Assembly: GCF_043195105.1 (NCBI RefSeq)
Contig: NZ_JBAFWO010000003.1
Length of the DNA stretch: 64,000 nucleotides
Source: NCEH01 sp002257205
GTDB taxonomy: Bacteria; Pseudomonadota; Alphaproteobacteria; Rhizobiales; Xanthobacteraceae
Direction: 5' to 3' (one strand)
Shown here: positions 1-8,729 of the stretch, in pieces
Numbering within the stretch: the stretch's first letter is position 1
How the letters are laid out: each line of letters starts with the position of its first letter
Made by a program: the position numbers and the translations under genes
The notes under the pieces: model-generated
Databases searched by the model: none
The model's input: the letters and a program-made list of their open reading frames with translations, nothing else
What the model was told of the DNA's origin: nothing

Positions 1-401
1 AGCCGGGCACGATCATCATCCGCACCAACGAGCGGCGCCTGTATTACGTGACGGCGCCGGGCCAGGCGATCCGGTATGGCATCGGCGTCGGCCGCGAGGG
101 CTTTCAATGGTCCGGCGTGAAGACCGTGAGCGCCAAGAAGGAATGGCCCTCCTGGACCCCGCCGTCGCAAATGCTGAAGCGCCGTCCTGATCTTCCGCGC
201 TACATGCCCGGCGGCATCGACAATCCGCTCGGCGCGCGCGCCATGTATCTGGGATCGAGCCTGTATCGCATCCACGGCTCCAACGAGCCGGACACCATCG
301 GGCAGGCGGTCTCGTCCGGCTGCATCCGCATGACCAATGACGATGTGACCGACCTCTACAATCGCGTCAGGATCGGCGCCACCGTCTATGTGATGCGCTG
401 A
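1..401 (+). CDS. L,D-transpeptidase (YkuD fold), 5'-truncated by window edge
   Basis: Cell-wall enzyme of the L,D-transpeptidase family, which makes 3-3 peptidoglycan cross-links or attaches proteins to peptidoglycan in the periplasm. The reading frame is open from base 3 to the stop at 399-401, giving about 132 visible residues, so the real start and any signal peptide lie outside the window. The YkuD signature is present: a His in the HGS motif (codon at 273-275), then SSGCIRM with the catalytic Cys codon at 321-323, followed by a typical alpha-helical segment. The RYGIGVGREGF and PSWTPP stretches are also usual for the family. An internal GTG at 48 is not needed as a start because the frame runs on upstream. 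Confidence 0.9.
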   Translation, partial: PGTIIIRTNERRLYYVTAPGQAIRYGIGVGREGFQWSGVKTVSAKKEWPSWTPPSQMLKRRPDLPRYMPGGIDNPLGARAMYLGSSLYRIHGSNEPDTIGQAVSSGCIRMTNDDVTDLYNRVRIGATVYVMR

Positions 402-504
402 CCGCAGGATCGCCGGCGGCTTCGGCGCGCCGGCCCCGGACACAAAGCGGACAAAGAAAAAGGCCGCTGCGGCACAGGCCGGCGGCCGAGAGTCCCGTCT
501 GGTT

Positions 505-605
505 CGCCCGGACAAGGAAACCGATCCGGCTTTACCCGGACAGGAGAAGAACCGATCCGGCTGAAGCCGGACAGGAAAAGACCGATCCGGCCAGGGCCGG
601 ATCGG
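505..605 (-). terminator. Row of three terminator-like hairpins after the csp gene
   Basis: Three related units sit directly downstream of the minus-strand csp gene. The nearest is an 11-bp perfect inverted repeat (582-592 with 595-605) followed on the minus strand by a T-rich stretch (580-574). The next two repeat the theme with shorter stems (556-562/565-571 and 525-529/536-540), each again followed by T/C-rich sequence. All share the words CCGATCCGG and CCGGACAGG. The first works well as an intrinsic terminator. The others look like duplicated copies. Confidence 0.6.
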
Positions 606-614
606 CGGGCAGCC

Positions 615-821
615 TCAGAGGGCAGCGAGGTTCGAAGCCTTGGACTTGCCGCGGTTGTCGTCGACCACGTCGAACGACACCTTCTGGCCCTCGTTGAGCG
701 TGCTCAGTCCCGAGCGCTCGACGTCGCTGATGTGGACGAACACGTCGGCGCCGCCGCCATCCTGCTGGATGAAGCCGAAGCCCTTCTGGGTGTTGAAAAA
801 CTTGACAGTACCTGTGGCCAT
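615..821 (-). CDS. cspA: Cold-shock protein, CspA family
   Basis: Small single-domain nucleic-acid-binding protein of 68 residues, thought to melt RNA structure during cold shock or growth transitions. Both RNA-binding motifs are visible: KGFGFI (RNP1) and VFVHIS (RNP2), in the usual order after the N-terminal VKFFN. The length matches the family. The ATG at 821-819 has a clear GGAGG six bases upstream. The gene is monocistronic, with a long 5' region (822 to about 1080) as is common for csp genes, and a hairpin row downstream. The symbol cspA is generic because paralogues cannot be told apart here. Confidence 0.95.
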   Translation of the reverse strand: MATGTVKFFNTQKGFGFIQQDGGGADVFVHISDVERSGLSTLNEGQKVSFDVVDDNRGKSKASNLAAL

Positions 822-1258
822 ATCGGCCTCCGTTCAGACGTTGCATTTGCTCCGCGCTTGACACGCGGGAGCCGGGCAGTCCGAAGGGAATAGGCTTGAG
901 ATCGCGGCCCGAAGGGAACGAAACAAGGCAGGCCGCACGAACTGTCCCAGCCCCTTTCGCGCCGCGGTCTTCACCGCCGGCCGCGAAAAAGCACCCAGCC
1001 AGAGCAGGGGACCGGAGTACATCCGTCCGCGTCCCCATTCCGCGCTCGCGCGCAGGACGTCTGTCTGGGATGGGTGCAACATAAGCACAAACTGCGACGC
1101 AACAAGGGCATCGGCGCACTTTCTCGCCGCCGCCGCCCCGCGCTCCACGCGGTGCCCGCCCAGGGCTCTTGCTTTGCCGATCGAAATCAAGGGCTTGGCG
1201 AAACCCAGACGGACGGGCGCCGGGCATATTTCTTCTGTGCGTGGCGCTCGCTCCAGGG
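822..1258. other. Gene-free interval upstream of csp and downstream of the ABC operon
   Basis: No credible gene is seen. The half next to 822 should contain the promoter and long leader of the minus-strand csp gene. The half next to 1258 is the 3' end of the ABC importer operon. Open frames here lack ribosome binding sites and recognisable protein character. Confidence 0.6.
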
Positions 1259-2290
1259 CTATTTCGAGGTTTCGGCCGCCTTGGCGACGAAGCGGCCGTC
1301 GAATGTCTTCGGCAGGTCGATTTTCGCTGCCTTCAGCTCGGGGTCGAATTCCACCAGCATGTTCAGCGCGTTCTTCATCCCGCTCTCGGGAATGATGCCG
1401 GTCTGCGAATAGATCGGCTTCGACGCCTTCACCGCCGCGAGATAAAGCGCCGGATCGCCGAGCAGATACTCTTCCGGCACCACCTTCGCCACATCCTCGG
1501 GCGTGGCGGTCTTCAGCCACATGAGGGCCTTGTAGAAGGCATTCACCAGCTTCTGCGTGGTGACCGGATTTTCCGCGATGAAATCGGTCTTCATATAGAG
1601 CACGGCGGCCGGATTGGTGCCGCCGAAGATCTTCTGGTTGCCCTCTTCGGTGCGGCTGTCCGCCAGCACCACCACGTCGCCGTCGCTCTCCAGCTTGGTG
1701 ATGACGGGGTCGAGGTTCGACAGGGCGTCGATTTCGCCGCGCTTCATCTGCGCCACCGCCGAGGCCCCGCCGCCGACGCCCACGAACGACACGTCCTCGG
1801 GCTTCAGGCCCTCTTTGGCCAAAAGAAAATTGACGAAGAAGTTCGTGGAGGAGCCGGGCGCCGTCACGCCGATCTTCGCCCCCTTCAGGTCCTTCACGCT
1901 CTTATAGGTGCCGGCCTTGTCCTTGCGCACCACCAGCACGATGCCGGGATAGCGGCCAAGCTCGATCACCGAGGTGATGTCCTGCCCCTTGGCCTGCATG
2001 CGGATCGTGTGCTCATAGGCGCCGGTGACCACGTCGATGGAGCCGCCGATCAGCGCCTGGAGCGATTTGGCCCCGCCGCCGAAATCATTGATGGTGACGT
2101 CGAGCCCCTCGTCCTTGAAGAAGCCTTTCCGCTCCGCGATGGTGAGGGGGAGATAATAGAGCAGCGGCTTGCCGCCGACGCCGAGCGTCAGGCTCGGCTT
2201 CTCCGCCTTCTGCGCCAGCGCGGGGGCCGCCGCGCCGAGCGCCAGCAAGCCGCAAAGCGCCAGCCGGGCCAGCAGAAACGCACGTCTCAT
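1259..2290 (-). CDS. ABC transporter periplasmic substrate-binding protein (SsuA/TauA/NMT1-like)
   Basis: A 343-residue exported binding protein for an ABC importer. It starts with a signal peptide (MRR, hydrophobic core, Ala-rich cleavage region ending near ALAQ). The mature part has the NMT1/SsuA fold hallmarks: a glycine-rich strand, an IAERKGFFKDEGLDV segment, and a GSSTNFFVNFLL motif at the hinge. Family members bind sulfonates, nitrate/cyanate, pyrimidines or aromatic acids, and the ligand here cannot be read from sequence. It lies 18 bases after the permease stop, last in an ATPase-permease-binding protein operon. No thiamine riboswitch precedes the operon, which argues mildly against HMP as ligand. 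Confidence 0.9.
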   Translation of the reverse strand: MRRAFLLARLALCGLLALGAAAPALAQKAEKPSLTLGVGGKPLLYYLPLTIAERKGFFKDEGLDVTINDFGGGAKSLQALIGGSIDVVTGAYEHTIRMQAKGQDITSVIELGRYPGIVLVVRKDKAGTYKSVKDLKGAKIGVTAPGSSTNFFVNFLLAKEGLKPEDVSFVGVGGGASAVAQMKRGEIDALSNLDPVITKLESDGDVVVLADSRTEEGNQKIFGGTNPAAVLYMKTDFIAENPVTTQKLVNAFYKALMWLKTATPEDVAKVVPEEYLLGDPALYLAAVKASKPIYSQTGIIPESGMKNALNMLVEFDPELKAAKIDLPKTFDGRFVAKAAETSK

Positions 2291-2308
2291 GGGATGTCCT
2301 CCGTCCTG

Positions 2309-3118
2309 TTATCTTTGGTTTGACGCGGCGGTGGGGCGCCACACCATCAGGCGATTCTCGATCGCGCTCACGCACGTGTCGATGATGATGACGAACACCG
2401 CCAGCACCAGCATGCCGGAAAACACCCCGGTGACATCGAACACCCCTTCGGCCTGATGGATGCGATAGCCGAGCCCCGCCGCCGAGCCGAGATATTCACC
2501 CACCACCGCCCCCACCAGCGCGAAGCCGACCGCCGTGTGCAGGGAAGAGAACATCCAGGAGAGCGCGGACGGCCAATAGACGTGGCGCAGCAATTGCCTC
2601 TCGCTCATGCCGAGCATGCGCGCGTTCGCAAGCACAGTGGGGCTCACCTCCTTCACGCCCTGGTAGACGTTGAAGAAGACGATGAAGAACACCAGCGTGA
2701 CCCCGAGCGCCACCTTCGACCAGATGCCGAGCCCGAGCCACAGCGCGAAGATCGGCGCCAGCACCACGCGCGGCAAGGCATTGGCCATCTTCACATAAGG
2801 GTCGAACACGGCGGCCACCCTCTGCTGACGCGCGAACCAGAAGCCCACCAGTACGCCGCCCAAGGCGCCGATCAGGAAGGCGAGCACGGTTTCCAGCAAG
2901 GTGATGCCGAGGTGATACCAGATCACCCCGGTCGCGAAATCGCGCCATGTGCGCTCAAACACCGCAAGCGGCGTCGAGAAGAAGAACGGGTCCAGGGGAT
3001 AAAAGGCCTTGGCGGAAACCAGCCCGGCCGGAATCTTGATGGTGGAGGCAAAATGCCAGATGGCGATGAGAACAACCGCCACCAGCACTTGCAGCAGGTG
3101 CAGCACCAGGCGGTTCAT
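2309..3118 (-). CDS. ABC transporter permease (SsuC/TauC type)
   Basis: Inner-membrane permease of 269 residues with about six hydrophobic segments. It carries the EAA-type cytoplasmic loop (residues around EVSPTVLANARMLGMSERQLL, then a Pro), which docks on the ATPase. The start chosen is the ATG at 3118-3116, which overlaps the ATPase stop in an ATGA arrangement, because residues upstream in the frame are not permease-like. It forms one operon with the genes on both sides and should form a homodimeric channel. Confidence 0.92.
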   Translation of the reverse strand: MNRLVLHLLQVLVAVVLIAIWHFASTIKIPAGLVSAKAFYPLDPFFFSTPLAVFERTWRDFATGVIWYHLGITLLETVLAFLIGALGGVLVGFWFARQQRVAAVFDPYVKMANALPRVVLAPIFALWLGLGIWSKVALGVTLVFFIVFFNVYQGVKEVSPTVLANARMLGMSERQLLRHVYWPSALSWMFSSLHTAVGFALVGAVVGEYLGSAAGLGYRIHQAEGVFDVTGVFSGMLVLAVFVIIIDTCVSAIENRLMVWRPTAASNQR

Positions 3119-3972
3119 GCGGTCACACCCTCGGACTGGAGATAGCCCTTCACCACTTCCTCCTTCAGCGCCGACCAGATCTCCCGATGCAGGGCATGGA
3201 AGACCGGATCGAGGCGCACTTCGGCGATATCGCGCGGGCGCGGCAGCTCGATGCGCCATTGGCCGATGATGCGGGAAGCCGGGCCGGCGCCCATGATCAC
3301 CACCCGGTCGGCGAGCGCGATCGCCTCTTCGAGGTCATGGGTCACGAACAGCACCGCCTTGCGATCGGCGTTCCACAGGTCGAGCAGCAGATTGCCCATG
3401 ATCTGGCGGGTCTGCGCGTCGAGCGGGCCGAACGGCTCGTCCATCAGTAGGATTTTCGGATCGCGGATCAGCACCTGCGCGAGGCCCACGCGCTTCCTCT
3501 GTCCGCCCGAAAGCATGTGGGGATAGCGATCGGCGAAGGCGGCCAGCCCCACCCGCTTCAGCCACGCCAGCGCCCGTTCGCGCGCCTCGCCGGCCGGAAC
3601 GCCCGCGACATCGAGGCCGATGGCGACATTCTCGACCGCCGTCTTCCAGGGAAACAGGGCCTCGGCCTGAAACAAATATCCGGCCTGGCGGTTCAGGCCG
3701 CCGAGCGGAGCGCCGAAAATGGAGACCGTGCCGGCGCCGGGAATGAGCAACCCTGCGGTGGCGTTGAGCAAGGTGGATTTGCCGCAGCCCGTGGGACCGA
3801 CGATGGCGACGAACTCCCCGTCGGCCACCTCCAGATCCGCCCCCTCGACGGCGATGAAGGCCGTCTCGCCCTTGGCGCGGGCGGGAAAGACGATCTGCAC
3901 GCCCGCGAGTTCCACCGCGCAAGGCGGCGCATCACCCGCCGACGCGCCCTCCTGCGACATCGACCCTGCCAT
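3115..3972 (-). CDS. ABC transporter ATP-binding protein (SsuB/TauB type)
   Basis: A 285-residue ATPase that powers the adjacent permease. Visible motifs are Walker A GPTGCGKST, the Q-loop region, signature LSGGQRKRVGLAQ, Walker B ILLMDEPFGPLD and the H-loop VTHDLEEA. The ATG at 3972-3970 was chosen because GGGAGGA lies six bases upstream, although the frame stays open further. It is the first gene of the operon. The slightly unusual K/R pair after the signature Gln is the only small deviation seen. Confidence 0.92.
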   Translation of the reverse strand: MAGSMSQEGASAGDAPPCAVELAGVQIVFPARAKGETAFIAVEGADLEVADGEFVAIVGPTGCGKSTLLNATAGLLIPGAGTVSIFGAPLGGLNRQAGYLFQAEALFPWKTAVENVAIGLDVAGVPAGEARERALAWLKRVGLAAFADRYPHMLSGGQRKRVGLAQVLIRDPKILLMDEPFGPLDAQTRQIMGNLLLDLWNADRKAVLFVTHDLEEAIALADRVVIMGAGPASRIIGQWRIELPRPRDIAEVRLDPVFHALHREIWSALKEEVVKGYLQSEGVTA

Positions 3973-4055
3973 CGGTCCTCCCGCGCGCCGGTGATCCGGC
4001 TTTGTTTGGAGCGGAGGGTAAGGGGATTTTTTGCCGATGGGGAGGGCGTGCCCCA

Positions 4056-4088
4056 ACGAAAACGCCGCCATCCCTGGGGATGGCGGCG
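4056..4088 (-). terminator. Rho-independent terminator after infA
   Basis: A 12-bp perfect stem (4063-4074 with 4077-4088) is followed on the minus strand by TTTTCGT (4062-4056). It ends the helicase-infA transcript. Confidence 0.8.
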
Positions 4089-4205
4089 CATATCAAGCGG
4101 GTCCGGCTGTCGGCAGCGCGCGCCAAAGGCTGCGCCCGCCGTTCGAAGGGCGGCCGCGAGACGTGGCACTCCGCGAAACGGTGCAGGCCGAAGCCCGCAG
4201 GCGCA

Positions 4206-4481
4206 TCAGCGGCGGCGGAAATTCTGCTGGCGGCGGGCGCCGGGCGGGGGGGCATTGCCTTCCGCCTTGTGGCGGAAATTGATGCGACCGCGATCGAGGT
4301 CGTACGGCGACATCTCGACCACCACCCGGTCCCCTTCAATGGTGCGGATGCGGTTCTTCTTCATCTTTCCGGCCGCATAGGCCAGGATCTGATGATCATT
4401 GTCGAGCCGCACACGGAAGTTGCCGTCTGGCAGGACTTCCGTGACCGTTCCTTCGAACTCCAGCAATTCTTCCTTCGCCAT
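4206..4481 (-). CDS. infA: Translation initiation factor IF-1
   Basis: IF-1 binds the 30S A site during initiation. The 91-residue product has the full OB-fold core from MAKEELLEFEG to GRINFRHK, then a basic, Pro/Arg-rich tail of about 19 residues (PPPGARRQQNFRRR). A tail after RHK is common in rhizobial copies, while the classical protein is about 72 residues. The ATG at 4481-4479 is used because it matches the family start. The gene begins 26 bases after the stop of the DEAD-box helicase and is probably transcribed with it. Whether this is the only infA of the genome cannot be known from the window. Confidence 0.93.
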   Translation of the reverse strand: MAKEELLEFEGTVTEVLPDGNFRVRLDNDHQILAYAAGKMKKNRIRTIEGDRVVVEMSPYDLDRGRINFRHKAEGNAPPPGARRQQNFRRR

Positions 4482-4507
4482 ATAGTCTTCTCCAGCTACC
4501 CCAGATT

Positions 4508-6028
4508 TCAACGCGGGCGCTTGAACGCCGTGCCCGGCTTGCCACCGCCGGCAGGCCCGGAACCGGTGCGCATGAAGCCGACCGCACCGATTTCCGATGC
4601 GCCACGTTGGCCGCCCGGGGCGCGAACCGCCCGTTGATCCTGCCGCGCGCCCGTGCGCGGCGATTCAGCAGGGCGGCCCGAGGGCGCGCCCGCATTGCGA
4701 GATTCATTGGACCGCCCCTCGTGGGAGCGTCCGTCCTGTCCGCCGCGACCCTCATGCCCGCGATGATCGCCACGATGATCCTGGCTGCGGCCTTCCGGAC
4801 GCGGCCCGCGACCCTGGCTCGGCGCGCCGCTGCGGCCACCGGCCGGCTTGTTGCGCGCGGGTGCCCCGGCGGTGGGATCGACGATCGGCGCCGTGCCGGG
4901 CGTCGAGCGCCGGTCGGTCAGCGGCAATTGCATGCGGATCAGCTTTTCGATGGACCGCAGGTATGCGCGCTCCTCGCCGTCGCAGAACGAAATCGCGATG
5001 CCCTCGCGGCCGGCGCGCGCGGTGCGGCCGATGCGGTGGACATAGGATTCCGGCACGTTCGGCAGGTCGAAATTGAACACGTGGCTGACGCCCGTGACAT
5101 CGATGCCGCGCGCGGCGATATCGGTGGCCACCAGGGTGCGCACGGTGCCTTCGCGGAACGCCGCGAGCACGCGGTCGCGCTGGTTCTGCGACTTGTTGCC
5201 GTGGATCGCCTCGGCGGCGCGGCCGTATTTGGCGAGCGCGCTCACCACCTTGTCGGCGCCATGCTTGGTGCGGGTGAAGACGAGCGAGCGCTCGACCCCC
5301 TCGCCGCCGAGCAATTCGGCCAGAAGCGCCGGCTTGCCCTGCTTTTCCACCAGCATCACATGCTGCTCGACCCGGTCGGCGGTCTTGGCCGCTGGGGTCA
5401 CCGAGACCGTCACGGGATTGCGCAGCATGGAGCCGGCAAGGTCCGCGATGGCGGACGGCATGGTAGCGGAGAAGAACAGATTGTGGCGCTTCGCCGGCAG
5501 GCGGCGGATGATGGCACGGATGGCATGGACGAAGCCCATGTCCAGCATCTGGTCGGCTTCGTCGAGCACGAACACTTCCACCGCGTCGAGCTTCACGGCG
5601 TGGTTTTCGGCGAGATCGAGCAGGCGGCCGGGGGTGGCCACCAGCACGTCGACGCCGCGGTGCAGGGCGCGGATCTGCCGGCCCATGGGCACGCCGCCGA
5701 TGGCGAGTTCGACGGTACGGCCGGTGTGGCGGCCGAACTTCTCGAAATTCTCCACGATCTGGCCGGACAATTCGCGGGTCGGCGACAGCACCAGCACGCG
5801 GACGTGCTTGGGCTCGGGCCGGCGCGGATGGCGGATCATATGGTCGAGGATGGGCAGCGCGAACGCGGCGGTCTTGCCGGTACCAGTCTGGGCGATGCCG
5901 ATCAGGTCATGGCCGGCGAGGATCTGGGGGATGGCCTGCGCCTGGATCGGCGTCGGGGTAACATGGCGCTCTTCGGTGAGGGCCTGGACGATGGGTTCGG
6001 CAAGGCCGAGTTCGGAAAAAGAGGTCAA
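4508..6028 (-). CDS. rhlE: DEAD-box ATP-dependent RNA helicase, RhlE-like
   Basis: ATP-dependent RNA unwinding enzyme, probably acting in ribosome assembly or mRNA turnover in the cold. All helicase motifs are visible: AQTGTGKT (I), PTREL (Ia), the DEAD box (II), SAT (III) and HRIGRTARAG (VI). After about residue 380 follows a roughly 125-residue low-complexity tail rich in Gly, Arg, His and Ser, typical of RNA-binding RhlE/DeaD tails. The start is uncertain. I chose the TTG at 6028-6026, where family similarity begins (LTSFSELGL). The frame stays open to 6112, but those extra residues do not look like helicase sequence. The infA gene follows in the same operon. Confidence 0.9.
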   Translation of the reverse strand: MTSFSELGLAEPIVQALTEERHVTPTPIQAQAIPQILAGHDLIGIAQTGTGKTAAFALPILDHMIRHPRRPEPKHVRVLVLSPTRELSGQIVENFEKFGRHTGRTVELAIGGVPMGRQIRALHRGVDVLVATPGRLLDLAENHAVKLDAVEVFVLDEADQMLDMGFVHAIRAIIRRLPAKRHNLFFSATMPSAIADLAGSMLRNPVTVSVTPAAKTADRVEQHVMLVEKQGKPALLAELLGGEGVERSLVFTRTKHGADKVVSALAKYGRAAEAIHGNKSQNQRDRVLAAFREGTVRTLVATDIAARGIDVTGVSHVFNFDLPNVPESYVHRIGRTARAGREGIAISFCDGEERAYLRSIEKLIRMQLPLTDRRSTPGTAPIVDPTAGAPARNKPAGGRSGAPSQGRGPRPEGRSQDHRGDHRGHEGRGGQDGRSHEGRSNESRNAGAPSGRPAESPRTGARQDQRAVRAPGGQRGASEIGAVGFMRTGSGPAGGGKPGTAFKRPR

Positions 6029-6372
6029 GCTCTGTCTTTCATGCGGCGAACGCCACCCGGGGCGCGGGACAAGGTCCACGCGCCACGCGCATTCGCGGGG
6101 GGTGTGTGACACCCCGCGTGGCCTGGGCTGTCGAATTCTGCAAAATGAGTATCGGGCTTAAGCCGACGGGAATGGAGCATTCCCGGAGCGTTCCGCTACG
6201 CGGCCCGAGAGCGACCTGCCCGGCATCATCTGCGCCGCCGGCCGCTACAGCCCGCCATATGGCCCAGATCCGTGATGATTTCAAGGCAAAGCCCGTGCAC
6301 AGCCGCATTTTGTGCCCCACCTCCCCCTTGCGGGGGCCGCCGACATCGCCGAAATAGCGCGGCGGAGGCCTT
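6029..6372. other. Divergent intergenic region between helicase and dedA-like gene
   Basis: No gene seen. It must hold the outward-facing promoters of the helicase-infA operon (minus) and the DedA gene (plus). The segment near 6110-6160 is less GC-rich than its surroundings, as expected for promoters. No clear operator was recognised. Confidence 0.5.
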
Positions 6373-6897
6373 ATGATCGATTTCGACGCCTATGCCGCGC
6401 CGGTGATGGATTTCATCCGCGCGCGCCAGTCTTTTGCGCCGGCTATCGTGTTTGCTTTGGCCTTTGGCGAATCCATCGCCTTCCTGTCGCTGCTGATTCC
6501 GGCGACCGTGCTGCTGCTCGGCATCGGCGCCCTGATCGAGGCCGGCGGGCTGGATTTCTGGTCCATCTGGTTCGCCGCCGCGTGCGGCGCGGTGCTGGGG
6601 GATGCCCTCTCCTATTGGTTCGGCCTGCACTTCAAGCAGCGCGCCAAGACCTTCTGGCCGCTCTCGCGGCGCCCGGACCTGGTGCAGCAGGGGGAGAGCT
6701 TCTTCGCGCGGTTCGGCATCTGGGGCGTTGCGGTGGGGCGTTTCTTCGGCCCGGCCCGCGCGGTGGTGCCGCTGATCGCCGGCATCCTCGCCATGCCGCA
6801 GATTCCGTTCCAGGTGGCGAACGTGCTGAGCGCGCTGGTCTGGGCCTTCGTGATGCTCGCCCCCGGCGCCGCCGTGCTGAAGGCGCTCGGCTGGTAA
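6373..6897 (+). CDS. DedA/VTT-family inner-membrane protein
   Basis: Polytopic membrane protein of 174 residues. DedA proteins are linked to flipping of lipid carriers or phospholipids and to membrane homeostasis. The features seen are an N-terminal FGESIAF segment, a long hydrophobic region, a Gly/Asp element (GDALSYWFG), and the conserved FARFGxxGVxxGRFFGPARAVVPLIAG block near residues 118-142. GGAGG lies four bases before the ATG. It is on the short side for the family (about 200). It stands alone, divergent from the helicase. Confidence 0.88.
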   Translation: MIDFDAYAAPVMDFIRARQSFAPAIVFALAFGESIAFLSLLIPATVLLLGIGALIEAGGLDFWSIWFAAACGAVLGDALSYWFGLHFKQRAKTFWPLSRRPDLVQQGESFFARFGIWGVAVGRFFGPARAVVPLIAGILAMPQIPFQVANVLSALVWAFVMLAPGAAVLKALGW

Positions 6898-7040
6898 CCG
6901 CGCGCCTGTCCCCTTTGGTCTTGAATCGAAGAGATGGGCCTTCGGGTGAAATCCCTCTGGCCGCCATGGGAACAGGGCTGCGGGCGTGGGGGTTGGCTTC
7001 ATGGGTATCCGCTGGGGGAAAAGCCCGGACAGGAGGCCAA

Positions 7041-7409
7041 ATGATCCATCGCCCACCCCATCATCGAGACGTCCACACGCCCCGCCCTCGCGGGACCCAT
7101 CGCCGCAGCGCCCTCCCCGCCGCGCTGGTCCTGGGCCTCGGTCTTGTCCTGAGCCAGGCGATTGGGGCCACCGGCGCGGCGGCGCAGGTGGGCAGTGATC
7201 CGCGCCGGCCGGATGCGCCGGGGCCCACCCTGCCCGCGCCGCGCAGCGATGAAAACCTCAGCGAGCGGCTGGATCGCACGGAAGGTGTCATTCCCCCCGC
7301 CCGCAATCTCGATCCCGAACTGACCCATCCCGCGCCCGACGTGGGAACGATGCCGGTCATTCCCCCGCCGGGCAGCCCGGGCGGAAACCAGCAGGTGCAG
7401 CCGAAATAG
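7041..7409 (+). CDS. Small exported Pro-rich protein, function unknown
   Basis: A 122-residue product with a perfect AGGAGG four bases before the ATG. Residues 1-24 are His/Arg-rich, followed by a hydrophobic stretch (about 25-45) ending in an AAA-type cleavage region, so the protein is probably secreted to the periplasm by a long signal peptide. The mature part is rich in Pro, Asp and Arg without a recognised domain (SERLDRTEGVI, PPARNLDPELTHPAP, VIPPPGSPGG). Similar short Pro-rich exported proteins are frequent in Hyphomicrobiales, but no function is known to me. It converges on the AGE-family gene. Confidence 0.7.
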   Translation: MIHRPPHHRDVHTPRPRGTHRRSALPAALVLGLGLVLSQAIGATGAAAQVGSDPRRPDAPGPTLPAPRSDENLSERLDRTEGVIPPARNLDPELTHPAPDVGTMPVIPPPGSPGGNQQVQPK

Positions 7410-7431
7410 CCGGGATCAGGCGGCTTTGGGC

Positions 7432-8565
7432 TCAGGCGGCTTGCGCCGCGCTCAGAACCTCGATCGCCAGCACGATGTGATAGAGGCTGCTGGCGCGCGT
7501 GGGCTCGATGATCGGCTGGCCATTGCGGTCGATATGCTCCCACCAGGCACCCGCCACCGGATGGGCGAAAAACCGCATCATCCCGCGCGCCGCCTCGGCG
7601 ATCTTGTCGGCGGCGGCGGTGCGTTCGCCGGCATCGCGGGCGAGCGCCTGAAGCGCCACATGGGCTTTCAGCCGCTCGGTCTGCGGCCAGAGGCGGGCGC
7701 GGGCGTCGCGGATCGTCAGGTTCGCGTCGAGCTCGTTCACGGCGAGGCCGAGAGAGGGGTCGACGCCATGGGCTTCGGCAAGGGCGACCAGCCGGCGGGC
7801 GGCGGCGATGGCGTCCGGCCTCTCCCGCAGCGTGCCCCAGCGGATCAGCAGCCACGCCCATTCGAACTGATGTCCCGGCTCGACGATCTTTTTGTCTCCG
7901 GGCAACGGGCGCCAGTCAGGATCGAAATATTCGTAGAGCGCGCCCGTGGCCGGATCGATGAACGCGGCAAGGGAAAGCTCCGCGATTTCGTCCGCGAGCC
8001 GGTCCCAGGCCGGATCCGGCGCGGTCTGCGACCAGGCCAGGCATGCCTCCAGCAGATGCATGTGGGGATTGGCCTTCAGCGGCAGCGTGGGCGGGCTGGC
8101 TTCCTCGAAGCCAGCCCGCGGATGCGCGTAATGCTGGCGCATCGTCTCCAGCAGGCGATGGGCGCGCACTCCCGACGCCTCCTGTCGCTCGCCGCTGGCG
8201 TGGGCGGCCGCCAGGGCAAACAGAACGAAAGCGTGATCATAGGAATCGAATGCGCCGTTGAGGGTCTCCCCCTCAGGGGTGCGCGTGGCGATCAGCGTGC
8301 CGTCCGCGGCGAAGAAGCCGTCGAGCGCGGTCAGGCCATGGCGCAGGATCGGCCGGGCCGGCCCCGCCCAGCCGAGCCGCTCCGCCGCCGCGAAGGCATA
8401 GATCTGGCGGGCCACAAGGCGCGCGCGGCGCGGCTCGGGAAGGATCGCGCCGGCTGGATCGAACCGCTCGTAAAAGCCGCCGTGCAGGCGATCGACGCCG
8501 CGCGTCGACCAGAACGGCAGGGCCTGCTGGAACAGCCAATTGAGCAGCATTTCGGTTTCCGGCAC
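7432..8565 (-). CDS. AGE-family sugar epimerase/isomerase (N-acylglucosamine 2-epimerase or mannose isomerase-like)
   Basis: A 377-residue (alpha/alpha)6-barrel enzyme of the N-acylglucosamine 2-epimerase family, whose members interconvert ketose and aldose sugars or epimerise at C2. Typical blocks are RARLVARQIYAFAAA, NGAFDSYDHAFVLFALA, LKANPHMHLLEA, EPGHQFEWAWLL and WPQTERLKA, which contain the catalytic His pairs and the Arg/Trp of the active site. The GTG at 8565-8563 was chosen because GAGG stands about seven bases upstream. The ATG at 8550 is the alternative. The exact substrate is unknown. Confidence 0.85.
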   Translation of the reverse strand: MPETEMLLNWLFQQALPFWSTRGVDRLHGGFYERFDPAGAILPEPRRARLVARQIYAFAAAERLGWAGPARPILRHGLTALDGFFAADGTLIATRTPEGETLNGAFDSYDHAFVLFALAAAHASGERQEASGVRAHRLLETMRQHYAHPRAGFEEASPPTLPLKANPHMHLLEACLAWSQTAPDPAWDRLADEIAELSLAAFIDPATGALYEYFDPDWRPLPGDKKIVEPGHQFEWAWLLIRWGTLRERPDAIAAARRLVALAEAHGVDPSLGLAVNELDANLTIRDARARLWPQTERLKAHVALQALARDAGERTAAADKIAEAARGMMRFFAHPVAGAWWEHIDRNGQPIIEPTRASSLYHIVLAIEVLSAAQAA

Positions 8566-8729
8566 GGTCTGGACCTCGCTTCGCGCGCGTCTGGCATAAT
8601 GACGCCCCCCGCATTCGTAAAGTTTGCGCGCCCGGAACGGCCGGCGGGCGCGGCGCACACGCCATATTCGCAACCGTCCCCGGTTCGGATAAGGTCCGGC
8701 CCACTCATCTCTTTGCTGGGCATCCCCTT

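Noticed and set aside
532..1227. Long minus-strand open frame covering csp and its upstream region
   Set aside because: It overlaps the certain cold-shock gene in another frame, is Arg/Gly/Pro-rich as GC-rich shadow frames are, and its end is made of the hairpin repeats.
1169..2323. 384-residue plus-strand open frame
   Set aside because: It is the antisense shadow of the binding-protein gene. The minus-strand product has a signal peptide and clear family motifs.
1259..3972. Thiamine-precursor (HMP) importer identity for the ABC operon
   Set aside because: The NMT1-like binding protein allows it, but no TPP riboswitch precedes this operon, unlike thiD, so the ligand is left open.
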